Translations under genes and position numbers: made by a program
Shown: positions 1 to 5,686 of the stretch, piece after piece
How the letters are laid out: every line of letters begins with the position of its first letter
Position numbering within the stretch: the stretch's first letter is position 1
The notes under the pieces: model-generated
Told to the model about the DNA's origin: nothing
Database searches by the model: none
Seen by the model: the letters and a program-made list of their open reading frames with translations, nothing else
NCBI GenBank assembly: GCA_016928975.1
Contig: JAFGJR010000251.1
Location: 1-8,683 of the forward strand
Length of the DNA: 8,683 nt
Source: Sedimentisphaerales bacterium
GTDB taxonomy: Bacteria > Planctomycetota > Phycisphaerae > Sedimentisphaerales > SG8-4
Direction: 5' to 3'

Positions 1-242
1 ATCCCTTTGGCGGCATGCCCCAGGTCGCCTCCGACCTGCATTGTGCCGCGGATCGCACCGCTCGCAACGTCGGCAATGGCATCGGTTGCCGACGTGCCCA
101 CCTTGCCGGTACCCTTGATCGCTGTGGTCAGCGTTTGGGCAATGGTATTCACCGTCGCCTGGACGATGTCACCCGTCCCTTCGACCGCGGCGACAATCGC
201 ATCTCTTACCTTCTCAATCATCCCTGAGTGTTTGGTCTCCAT
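1..242 (-). CDS. Small protein of ~22-residue repeats, C-terminus outside window
   Basis: The frame is open for 80 codons from an ATG at 242-240 to the left edge, so only the N-terminal part is visible. The start is set by AAAGGAG seven bases upstream. The protein begins METKHSGMIEKVRDAIV and then shows a repeat of about 22 residues. The units begin AVEGTGDIV, AIKGTGKVG and AIRGTMQVG at about residues 18, 40 and 62. They are rich in Ala, Gly, Thr and Val, with no Cys or Trp and no clear signal peptide or long hydrophobic helix. A 22-residue (2 x 11) period is typical of amphipathic surface helices, so binding to a membrane surface is a reasonable inference but is not shown. I recall similar Gly/Ala repeat proteins annotated as hypothetical and know no assigned function. 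It is transcribed alone from promoter P1 through a leader of about 125 nt. Confidence 0.75.
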   Translation of the reverse strand, partial: METKHSGMIEKVRDAIVAAVEGTGDIVQATVNTIAQTLTTAIKGTGKVGTSATDAIADVASGAIRGTMQVGGDLGHAAKG

Positions 243-373
243 CTTTGGTCTCCTTTCAATTGGCTTTGGATTCACTTCTGACTGGTGCGTCCACGCGTCA
301 GCCACCGGCGAGCCACTCCCCCGTTTCGGTCATCTGCCTCTTCTGTCGTGTTCTTCGGCCTATCCTTTCAGAC

Positions 374-415
374 ATACTACGGCTTTGGCCGGCCCTTATC
401 TATGGGGTGTAACCC
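374..415 (-). promoter_or_regulatory. Promoter P1 with GGGT-N3-ACCC palindrome
   Basis: Read on the minus strand: palindrome at 415-405 (spacer TAC), two bases, -35-like TAGATA at 402-397, 17-base spacer, -10-like TAGTAT at 379-374. The predicted start is near 367 and the palindrome centre near -43. It faces the repeat-protein gene that starts at 242. It is one of six promoters with this layout. The distal TCGCCGGGA element of P2-P4 is present only in degraded form (GGATC...TCGACA around 451-470). Confidence 0.6.
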
Positions 416-570
416 TACCTGGGATTGTTGGCTGGGTCAGGTAGGCCATCGGATCAGACGATTCTCGACACGGACAGCTCTGTCAGTTCCACGTGCGGGA
501 ATCAGGAAGGCCGCGCGTATAACGGGTATGGTCAATGTACCTGTAACCTTCGCTGTTCTGCATCTGTCCG

Positions 571-789
571 TCACAGGAAAGAATCGACGAGACCAGCCAG
601 CGGAATTAGTTCCTTTTGATAGAGCATTCTGTCCCGGCGTGAGTCGTCGAGAGAGCCTTGGGTGGGGCTCGATTTGTCCGACTCGACTACGATCTCAGGG
701 TGGAGGGCCCCGGTTTCGGGCCCATGGCAGGAGAGACTCCCTGCCGCCAAGATACTCACAGTTAGCAGGAAGCACGTGCGCCACTCCAT
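571..789 (-). CDS. Small putative lipoprotein, hypothetical (72 aa)
   Basis: The gene encodes 72 residues starting MEWRTCFLLTVSILAAG. A near-ideal ribosome binding site, AGGAGG, lies about six bases before the ATG. The N-terminus is a short signal-like segment (residues 5-20) ending in SLSC. The Cys at position 21 fits only the relaxed lipobox pattern, because Leu is not at -3, so lipidation is likely rather than certain. The mature part of about 50 residues is polar and charged, probably without fixed structure, and matches no family I recognise. The gene stands alone between promoter P2 (73-nt leader) and 328 bases of non-coding DNA that hold P1. Its job is unknown. Shared regulation with the neighbouring small membrane protein suggests an envelope or stress role. 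Confidence 0.65.
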   Translation of the reverse strand: MEWRTCFLLTVSILAAGSLSCHGPETGALHPEIVVESDKSSPTQGSLDDSRRDRMLYQKELIPLAGLVDSFL

Positions 790-868
790 GTCTTTCCTCC
801 TTCTCTTTCCCCACCTATGTTTTGTTTGGTTCCGTATGTGCGTAGACTGGAAACGCCTTCATTTAGAT

Positions 869-910
869 AGGATACGTCGTCGGTCGTTCCTTATCCATGG
901 GGTGTAACCC
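869..910 (-). promoter_or_regulatory. Promoter P2 with GGGT-N3-ACCC palindrome
   Basis: Minus strand: palindrome at 910-900 (spacer TAC), -35-like TGGATA at 897-892, 17-base spacer, -10-like TATCCT at 874-869, predicted start near 862. It faces the small lipoprotein gene at 789. The leader contains ACGGAAC, also present in the P3 leader. The distal TCGCCGGGA copy lies at 952-960. Confidence 0.6.
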
Positions 911-951
911 TACCTGGGGTTAGTGGACGCGCCTTCCGGAAAGAGGCCCGG

Positions 952-960
952 TCGCCGGGA
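952..960 (-). promoter_or_regulatory. Distal upstream element of P2 (TCGCCGGGA)
   Basis: TCGCCGGGA (plus-strand reading) begins exactly 42 bases beyond the palindrome of P2. The same nine bases recur at the same distance in P3 and P4. The bases between are only partly conserved, so the fixed spacing may mark a second protein-binding site. Recent duplication of the promoter is the alternative. Confidence 0.4.
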
Positions 961-1050
961 CAGTCTGACAGGCCGGACAAGCCAGACGGTCCTACGGAGA
1001 GGCAGGGAGTGGCATGTCATACCCGAGTTGAAACTCAAACGGCGTGCGGT

Positions 1051-1239
1051 CTACCTCACCCTGATGCTGCTGATGCTGCCTATGACGCCAAACACCTGAA
1101 GCAACCACACGCAGAGAATACCCACCACAACGACGTTAAGGATGGTTTTTACTGGTTTGGCCATTGGGATGTAGCTGTTGATCGCCCAAAGCGCCACACC
1201 AGCCACGACCAGTACAATTAGGATAGTAATGAGCGGCAT
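1051..1239 (-). CDS. Thivi_2564-type small two-helix membrane protein
   Basis: The gene encodes 62 residues starting MPLITILIVLVVAGVALWAI. There are two hydrophobic helices, at about residues 3-20 and 33-52. Between them lies a short loop with the NSYIPMAKPVKTILNVVVV pattern that I recognise from small membrane proteins annotated as Thivi_2564 family. That family has no known biochemical function, and inner-membrane location is inferred from the helices. The start is supported by AAGGAG about six bases before the ATG. Length is normal for the family. It is monocistronic, with its own promoter P3 about 55 nt upstream of the ATG. Its leader carries ACGGAAC near the ribosome binding site, which could be read by a CsrA-type protein (inference). 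Confidence 0.85.
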   Translation of the reverse strand: MPLITILIVLVVAGVALWAINSYIPMAKPVKTILNVVVVGILCVWLLQVFGVIGSISSIRVR

Positions 1240-1300
1240 ATAGACTCCTTGTCTTCATGTTATGTTCCGTTCTTCGTCTGTTTATGCGATACGTGTTTAT

Positions 1301-1342
1301 ACAGTACGCGAAGGCCGAGCCCTTGTTTATGGGGTGTAACCC
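1301..1342 (-). promoter_or_regulatory. Promoter P3 with GGGT-N3-ACCC palindrome
   Basis: Minus strand: palindrome at 1342-1332 (spacer TAC), -35-like TAAACA at 1329-1324, 17-base spacer, -10-like TACTGT at 1306-1301, predicted start near 1294. It faces the Thivi_2564-type gene. The palindrome and flanks are nearly identical to P2, and the similarity continues upstream to the distal element. Confidence 0.6.
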
Positions 1343-1383
1343 TACCGGGGATTGTTGAACGCACTCCCCGGAAAGGGATCGGG

Positions 1384-1392
1384 TCGCCGGGA
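1384..1392 (-). promoter_or_regulatory. Distal upstream element of P3 (TCGCCGGGA)
   Basis: TCGCCGGGA begins 42 bases from the end of the P3 palindrome, the same distance as in P2 and P4. With P2 it also shares CCGGAAAG about 20 bases nearer the promoter. Confidence 0.4.
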
Positions 1393-1457
1393 GAACTCGA
1401 AAGGATGTGACGCCGTGGCTCTGCCGCGCGAGGCATAGGGTCAGCGCCTGGCGGCCG

Positions 1458-1477
1458 GTCGCGTTATCGTCCGCGAC
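1458..1477 (-). terminator. GC-rich hairpin after the Mla-type operon (weak)
   Basis: A six-base stem (GTCGCG / CGCGAC) with an eight-base loop lies about 25 bases after the last gene of the minus-strand operon. There is no run of T after it, so it is only a possible 3' end or RNA-stabilising hairpin. Confidence 0.2.
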
Positions 1478-1501
1478 GAGGAGGGAGGGCTCGCGCTGAG
1501 T

Positions 1502-2290
1502 TCACTCCGCCTTCTCCCCTTGGGCGGCCAGGCTGCGCTGGGCGCGAAACAGGCGGTCCTCTGCGTGTTGCGCGTCGCCCGCTTCCCGATACGCCTCGCC
1601 TGCGCGCCGCAGAGTGAGCGCCATGTCGCGATAGTGTTTCGCCTCTTGAAACAAGGCGGCCGCGCGATCAAACGCCGCTGCGGCCTCGGCCGGATTCCTC
1701 TCCAGCGAGAAGATGTTTCCGGCGAGTCGTTCCCTGGCAGCCAGCAGAGGTACATTGGTCACGTGATACTGGTCCGCCTCAACCAGTGCGGTGCTGGCAC
1801 GCGCCGGGTCGCCCTGCTCGCAGGCGATCGTTCCCTTCAGCAGCTCGACCTGAAAGCGATGGCTCTCGTCCGGCCGTGCGGACAGCACCTGGTCCGCCAG
1901 TGACAGCGCCTGCTCCAGTCTGCCTTGCCGTTGAGCGATTGTCGCCTCCAGCAGCAGTACGTCGGCGGGAGTGCTTCCGCTCCGTTCAAACGCTGCCTTG
2001 GCCTCGGCCAGCGAGGCACGCGCCTGATCGAGTTGTCCCAGGATGATATGGCAGAGCGCGAGGTTGTAGGCGGCGTTGCCGATCTCCGCGGCGTCGTCCA
2101 TGGCGCGGGCCCGATTGAGTGACTTCCCGTAGAGATCAATGGCCTTGGTGGTTGCACCCTCTTCGAAGGCGACGCGTGCGAGGTTGCTGGTTCGCGAGAG
2201 TCCCTTGTCCTTGGGTGACACGGTCGAAGTCGGCGAGGTGGCGCAGCCGACCAGCGTCACAAGCGTCAGGGGGATGAAGAACCTTCTCAT
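1502..2290 (-). CDS. TPR-repeat lipoprotein, last gene of the Mla-type operon
   Basis: The gene encodes 262 residues. The start at 2290 is chosen because it opens a clear lipoprotein signal (MRRFFIPLTLVTLVGC, lipobox LVGC, Cys16) and because ATGA overlaps the stop of the MlaD-like gene; the longer frame upstream adds unrelated sequence. Ala at +2 after the Cys favours the outer membrane. Residues from about 36 to 252 form helical pairs with TPR-like spacing, for example AYNLALCHIILGQLDQARAS, and NPAEAAAAFDRAAALFQEA. I count about six repeats. It probably acts as a periplasmic scaffold on the outer membrane, perhaps as docking partner of the MCE protein. This is inferred from operon position; no MlaA- or MlaC-like gene is visible here. 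Confidence 0.8.
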   Translation of the reverse strand: MRRFFIPLTLVTLVGCATSPTSTVSPKDKGLSRTSNLARVAFEEGATTKAIDLYGKSLNRARAMDDAAEIGNAAYNLALCHIILGQLDQARASLAEAKAAFERSGSTPADVLLLEATIAQRQGRLEQALSLADQVLSARPDESHRFQVELLKGTIACEQGDPARASTALVEADQYHVTNVPLLAARERLAGNIFSLERNPAEAAAAFDRAAALFQEAKHYRDMALTLRRAGEAYREAGDAQHAEDRLFRAQRSLAAQGEKAE

Positions 2291-3249
2291 GGCACGACCT
2301 CGCTGGGTGGGATACGTGTGTTCGGCTGGCGCGGCTTGATGTACTTGCGGATCAGCCAATGTCTCTCGATTCCTTCGATCAGTCTCTCCAACTCGTACAA
2401 CATCTGCTGCGTCTGCAAGACCAGACCCGGGAGATCCTTCGCCTCTATGGCCAGGGCCTCGCTAACCGCAGACAGATGGGCGCCGGTGACCTGCACGTCC
2501 TTCAGAATGGCTTGGAGTTGATCCATGGACACGTTGCCTTTGTCGAGGATGGTCTGCAAATCATCCGCGACGGCGGGATCGGTCAGGAGCTTACCGGCGG
2601 TGCCTTTGCCCTGCTCGACGCCGGCGACCATGCGATCGAGGCGCCCGATGAGTTGATCCCAGTGCTGTCGGGACTCGCCCAGATTCGCGCCCAGCTTCGT
2701 CCACGCGTCCGCGCCGGTGCTCAGTTTCTCTCCGAGCGTGGTCCAGGTGTCGAGGCCCACGCTCAGCTTCTCCAAAACAGGCAAGACCGCACGGCGGACT
2801 TCCTCAAGCGCGTTTTCCATCGTGCCCGGCAACTCCTTGCAGATGATGGAGGCATCCTTCTTGGGCAATGGCTGACCCTGTCCGCGCGTGATCTCAAAAT
2901 ATGCATCGCCCGCCACACCGAATTTCTTCTTGACGACCGCCGACGAATCCTCGCGCACGAATCGAAAGAAGTCGCTGCGGATGCTCGTCCCGGCCTCCAT
3001 GCGACCAGTCGCATCGACGATGACATCAAAGACCGTTCCCACGAGCGTGCCCAGGAAATACACCTCCGAGCCCTGCCGGATGCCCGCGGCGCCCGCCTCG
3101 GGCAGAACGATCCGCAACGTGACCGTGCCTCTGAACCAGCGCTGGCTGCGAGCCGTCCACACGATGGCGGCGATCAGCACCAGCAAGACGAGAACGACGA
3201 AGGTGCCCGTGATCTCGTTCACGTGCCGAAACTTGAAGCGTTGTTTCAT
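2287..3249 (-). CDS. mlaD: MlaD-like MCE-domain substrate-binding protein
   Basis: The gene encodes 320 residues. The start at 3249 (MKQRFKFRHVNEITGTF) is chosen because TGATG couples it to the stop of the ABC gene and it opens a normal MCE N-terminus. One membrane helix spans about residues 14-32. The MCE domain follows at about 41-122 (RIVLPEAGAAGIRQGSEVYF, then GVAGDAYFEITRG). The rest is long alpha-helix or coiled coil and contains GKGTAGKLLTDPAVADDL, a pattern common in MCE proteins. Family knowledge: MCE proteins sit on the periplasmic side of an ABC permease, form hexamers and carry phospholipid or other lipid between membranes. At 320 residues it is longer than E. coli MlaD (about 180) because of the helical tail, which may bridge the periplasm. 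Confidence 0.9.
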   Translation of the reverse strand: MKQRFKFRHVNEITGTFVVLVLLVLIAAIVWTARSQRWFRGTVTLRIVLPEAGAAGIRQGSEVYFLGTLVGTVFDVIVDATGRMEAGTSIRSDFFRFVREDSSAVVKKKFGVAGDAYFEITRGQGQPLPKKDASIICKELPGTMENALEEVRRAVLPVLEKLSVGLDTWTTLGEKLSTGADAWTKLGANLGESRQHWDQLIGRLDRMVAGVEQGKGTAGKLLTDPAVADDLQTILDKGNVSMDQLQAILKDVQVTGAHLSAVSEALAIEAKDLPGLVLQTQQMLYELERLIEGIERHWLIRKYIKPRQPNTRIPPSEVVP

Positions 3250-3962
3250 CAGGTCGCCTCTTCTACCTCTTCGATCACGCACATCGGCGAGCCGAGCATT
3301 CGCCACCGCGCGGTCGCGTCCAGCCCGGGATGGTTCCAAACCTGGAGGTCATTCGTCGTCCACAGCACCGCGGCACCCCGTTGACGAGCCCTGCGAACCG
3401 TGTCGATCAGTGGCGCGATGACATCAGCGTAAATCCCAACCGTGGGGTTTTCAAGGAGAATCAAGATGGGCGCGCCGAGAAACGCGCGCACACAGGCGGC
3501 CTTTTGCAGGTCCTCCCATCGCGCGTTCGAGGGCCGACCGCCCGGCAACCCCGCCAGACCGAAGACCCGGCAGAGCTGGGTCGCCTCCTCCTCGATCTCC
3601 GTGACGGGGCGCCGCGTGTGATGCCGCTGCGCCAGCGTGATGTTCTGATCCACGTCGAGATCACCGAGCCAGCTTTCGCCCTCAAACACACGCCCGATCC
3701 TGCCGCGCTGTGCCGCCACGCGATTCGCCGCCATCGTTTGCCAGTCTTCGCCGAGGAACGCGATTGTCCCCTGCACGGGCGAGACCAACCCCTCAGCGGC
3801 GTCCGCCAACGGGACGTGAACCTGCTCTTTCTCCAACAACACGACAGCCAGAGCCCCGGGCGCGAGAGACAAACCCACGTTGGAGATGCCCAATTCGTGC
3901 TCGCGGTCCGGTGCGATCGTCATGTCGTGAAATCTCAGGATGTCAGTCGATTCGTTCATCAT
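3249..3962 (-). CDS. Degenerate MlaF-like ABC protein, probably not an ATPase
   Basis: The gene encodes 237 residues. The start is at 3962, where TGATGATG overlaps the stop of mlaE; the second ATG at 3959 is equally possible. There is no ribosome binding site, so translation is probably coupled. The fold order of an ABC nucleotide-binding domain is recognisable, but the key motifs are gone. Where the GxxGxGK[ST] loop belongs it reads LEKEQVHVP (about 43-51). The Q-loop glutamine is Glu94 (RVFEGESW). The LSGGQ signature is replaced by ARWEDLQ (147-153). Walker B ends in LLEN (169-172), so the catalytic Glu is Asn. The H-loop reads TTND (Asn204). The frame is intact and the gene tightly embedded, so this looks like a maintained pseudo-ATPase rather than decay. 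It may be structural, or paired with an ATPase encoded elsewhere. Confidence 0.75.
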   Translation of the reverse strand: MMNESTDILRFHDMTIAPDREHELGISNVGLSLAPGALAVVLLEKEQVHVPLADAAEGLVSPVQGTIAFLGEDWQTMAANRVAAQRGRIGRVFEGESWLGDLDVDQNITLAQRHHTRRPVTEIEEEATQLCRVFGLAGLPGGRPSNARWEDLQKAACVRAFLGAPILILLENPTVGIYADVIAPLIDTVRRARQRGAAVLWTTNDLQVWNHPGLDATARWRMLGSPMCVIEEVEEAT

Positions 3963-4798
3963 CAGAGATAAGTCAAGAATGACACCACGGCGGAGGTCAC
4001 AAACAATCCGACAATGGAGCGCACGAGCGCGCGTTGCGTGGCCTGCGGAACTTCGGTCAGTGACCCGCCGACGCCCAGCCCGCCGATGCAACACGATGCG
4101 CCGGCAAAGAGAGCGGGCAGTATGCTTTTGCTGAGGATGGCGAGCACGTCTTTGGGACGAACTGCGCTCGACACGGCATCCGCGAGCAACAGCAAATCGC
4201 GGCTGCCTTTCCCCACTGTCGCCCCGAGCACATACCCACTGGCAAAAGCGACCAGAATAAACACGATCGTCAGGCAAAACGTGGACACGGCCGCAGCCAG
4301 TACGCGCGGCATGATGAGATAGAGGAACGGCGAGATTCCCTGCGCCTCAAGCACGTGAACTCGCCCACCGATCTTCATGATTCCCAACTCGGTCGCCATT
4401 GCACTGCCGCTGCGAACGATCACCACGATGCCGATCAGCACCGGGCCGAGTTCGCGGGCCACGACGGCCACCAGCAACGGCCCGAGCATTTGTGACTGTC
4501 CTGCTTCTGCGACCCAGAACGCCAGTTGCACCACTACCGTGATTCCGACAAAGACCGCCACCCCGCAAACAAGCCCGGCCGACTCGACGCCGATGGCCAC
4601 TATCTGCCGCACAAACGCTCCTCGCACCGTGCGCACCCAGTACCGTCGCTGAACACAGACGTAGAGCACCGTCCCAATCACCGCCGCCGCATGGCGCAGC
4701 TCATCCCACTGTGCCCAAGCCGTGTCCCCCAATCCGCCAATCGCACGCATCAGTGTTTTCTGAAGCCCACCCGCCACTTCGGTCAATCCTACGAACAT
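3962..4798 (-). CDS. mlaE: MlaE-like ABC permease of an MCE lipid transporter
   Basis: The gene encodes 278 residues, with several membrane helices from about residue 68 to the C-terminus. The family core is clear: VVARELGPVLIGIVVIVRSG, then GSAMATELGIMKI, and PRVLAAAVS (about 112-172). In characterised Mla systems MlaE is the inner-membrane permease that contacts the MCE ring and the ATPase. It is the first gene of a four-gene operon whose junctions all overlap by 1 to 4 bases. The start at 4798 has only a weak AGAAG upstream; an internal ATG at 4750 is an alternative. I see no confident promoter, and none of the GGGT-N3-ACCC promoters points into it, so it is probably regulated separately from its neighbours. 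Confidence 0.9.
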   Translation of the reverse strand: MFVGLTEVAGGLQKTLMRAIGGLGDTAWAQWDELRHAAAVIGTVLYVCVQRRYWVRTVRGAFVRQIVAIGVESAGLVCGVAVFVGITVVVQLAFWVAEAGQSQMLGPLLVAVVARELGPVLIGIVVIVRSGSAMATELGIMKIGGRVHVLEAQGISPFLYLIMPRVLAAAVSTFCLTIVFILVAFASGYVLGATVGKGSRDLLLLADAVSSAVRPKDVLAILSKSILPALFAGASCCIGGLGVGGSLTEVPQATQRALVRSIVGLFVTSAVVSFLTYL

Positions 4799-5070
4799 AG
4801 CGTGCTTCTCGGCTCACAATCACCTGCTTGCCGCAAAGCCCAAGAGGATGGTTATTTGTTTACGAGACTTCCATGGTGTTTCGACCTGCCGGACGGTTTC
4901 TAACCGTCCCTTTTCCACCAGCCCCCTCAGCGGCGTGCCTTTTCGGCGCAGTCATTCTACCGCCTCTGCTTTTCTTTGCCATTCCGAATTGCCCATTTCC
5001 TTTCCGGTTTTCGGTTCCTGGGTTTTCTATTGGACATACGCTACACCATTGGCGGGCTGTTCTCTATAAG
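4799..5070 (-). other. Leader region of the Mla-type operon; no convincing gene
   Basis: There is no convincing gene in these 272 bases. The minus strand is strongly purine-rich. An 8-bp hairpin (GGACGGTT / AACCGTCC, 3-base loop) lies at 4891-4909, followed on the plus strand by CTTTT, although no plus-strand gene is visible for it to terminate. Two short minus-strand ORFs overlap by ATGA: one of 14 codons from 4996, and one of 31 codons from 4955 to 4860 with AGAGG eight bases upstream and ending NTMEVS. They could be leader peptides of the operon or chance. Confidence 0.3.
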
Positions 5071-5080
5071 GCAAAAGCCC

Positions 5081-5097
5081 ACCCGATTTTGTCGGGT
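5081..5097. terminator. Terminator-like hairpin beside P5
   Basis: ACCCGA-TTTTG-TCGGGT forms a six-base stem. On the minus strand GGGCTTTTG follows; on the plus strand GGGTTTTA follows after a gap of a few bases. It could end minus-strand transcripts coming from P4 or insulate the Mla-type operon. Its 3' arm TCGGGT is repeated at 5101-5106 as the left half-site of the P5 palindrome. Confidence 0.35.
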
Positions 5098-5102
5098 AGG
5101 TC

Positions 5103-5144
5103 GGGTTTTACCCCATAGACAGACGGAGGCAAGAGTCAGACAAT
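5103..5144 (+). promoter_or_regulatory. Promoter P5 with GGGT-N3-ACCC palindrome
   Basis: Plus strand: palindrome at 5103-5113 (spacer TTT), -35-like TAGACA at 5116-5121, 17-base spacer, -10-like GACAAT at 5139-5144, predicted start near 5151. The layout matches P1-P4 exactly. No protein gene with a ribosome binding site follows, which points to a non-coding product. There is no distal TCGCCGGGA element. Confidence 0.5.
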
Positions 5145-5150
5145 GCCAGC

Positions 5151-5290
5151 GTATTCATGGCTCGCCAACAAAGGGGCGGACATCCCCGGTGGCGGGACAA
5201 CAACGGATGCTTGCCGAAAACGATAGCAAGCGAATTCGAGGTGCCTTACGGAAACCAAGTTGAACGGCCTGTCGCGGCGATATCAGGCCG
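5151..5290 (+). ncRNA. Possible structured RNA from P5 (weak)
   Basis: The expected P5 transcript contains three clean hairpins: GGGG-CGGACAT-CCCC at 5173-5187, GCTTGC / GCAAGC at 5209-5231 and CGGCCTG / CAGGCCG at 5265-5290. GGA occurs four times (CGGACA, CGGGACA, ACGGATG, ACGGAAA), one of them in a hairpin loop. The first ATG (5157) lies only about six bases after the predicted start and has no ribosome binding site. The 3' end is undefined because no U-rich tail follows. Confidence 0.25.
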
Positions 5291-5324
5291 CCCTGCAAAA
5301 ACGTGTCGAGCAAAGGCTGTAGGT

Positions 5325-5455
5325 TCACTGTCGGCTGGCGCCTCCGTGCACCAGCCGACAGCGATCAGTGAGCCTCCGTGCTCATGGTCTCCTCCATGGT
5401 CATCTGGTTCTCCAGCCTTCCTTGTTGTTCCCACCGCCTTTCGGGGACGACGAGC
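5325..5455 (-). ncRNA. Candidate CsrA/RsmA-binding small RNA with GGA hexaloops
   Basis: This is the predicted transcript of P4, about 130 nt. Three successive hairpins carry GGA in six-base loops: CATGG-AGGAGA-CCATG (5398-5383), TGAGC-ACGGAG-GCTCA (5384-5369) and a 17-bp stem closed on ACGGAG (5364-5325, core CTGTCGGCTGGTGC / GCGCCAGCCGACAG). The first two can coexist with four-base stems. ACGGAG closed by C-G fits the ANGGAN loop that CsrA/RsmA proteins bind. Further GGAs lie at 5' unpaired AAGGAAGG, and about seven occur in all. At two stem positions the minus-strand RNA has G-U pairs where plus-strand RNA would have A-C mismatches, which supports this strand. No U-rich tail follows the last stem. 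An alternative reading is a 12-codon ORF (5403-5365, MTMEETMSTEAH) with GGAG upstream. Confidence 0.4.
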
Positions 5456-5460
5456 GGGTC

Positions 5461-5502
5461 ATATTGCGCCATCGGTCGGTTATTTTCTATGGGGTATTAC
5501 CC
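5461..5502 (-). promoter_or_regulatory. Promoter P4 with GGGT-N3-ACCC palindrome
   Basis: Minus strand: palindrome at 5502-5492 (spacer AAT), -35-like TAGAAA at 5489-5484, 17-base spacer, -10-like CAATAT at 5466-5461, predicted start near 5454. It points away from the CheB-CheR gene and into the GGA-hairpin RNA. Confidence 0.55.
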
Positions 5503-5543
5503 TACCTGCGACCATTGGACGTACCGCGAGAACAGGGATCTGT

Positions 5544-5552
5544 TCGCCGGGA
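5544..5552 (-). promoter_or_regulatory. Distal upstream element of P4 (TCGCCGGGA)
   Basis: The same nine bases occur at the same 42-base distance from the palindrome as in P2 and P3, although P4 lies about 4 kb away. The flanks are more diverged than between P2 and P3, so this copy is the best evidence that the element is conserved for function. Confidence 0.4.
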
Positions 5553-5686
5553 GCGTTCGACAGACTGAGCAGGTTTTCGGGCTATCCCAGACGGATGCCG
5601 AACCGGACCCTCGCAGCACTTCCCACGGTCTTGGGGAATGGGGCAAACCGTCATCCACATTGCCAGATGGATCACACGAGCCGGTC

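Noticed and set aside
7..845. Plus-strand frames across the left end (145 and 186 codons)
   Set aside because: They run opposite to genes with good ribosome binding sites, cross promoter P1 and show no protein-like pattern.
2359..3384. 341-codon open frame antisense to the MCE gene
   Set aside because: It is a GC-rich shadow frame. The minus-strand frame encodes a recognisable MCE protein with coupled starts.
5365..5403. 12-codon minus-strand ORF under P4 as a peptide gene
   Set aside because: GGAG precedes it at a good distance, but the same bases form the GGA-loop hairpins, which explain the sequence better. It is kept only as an alternative.
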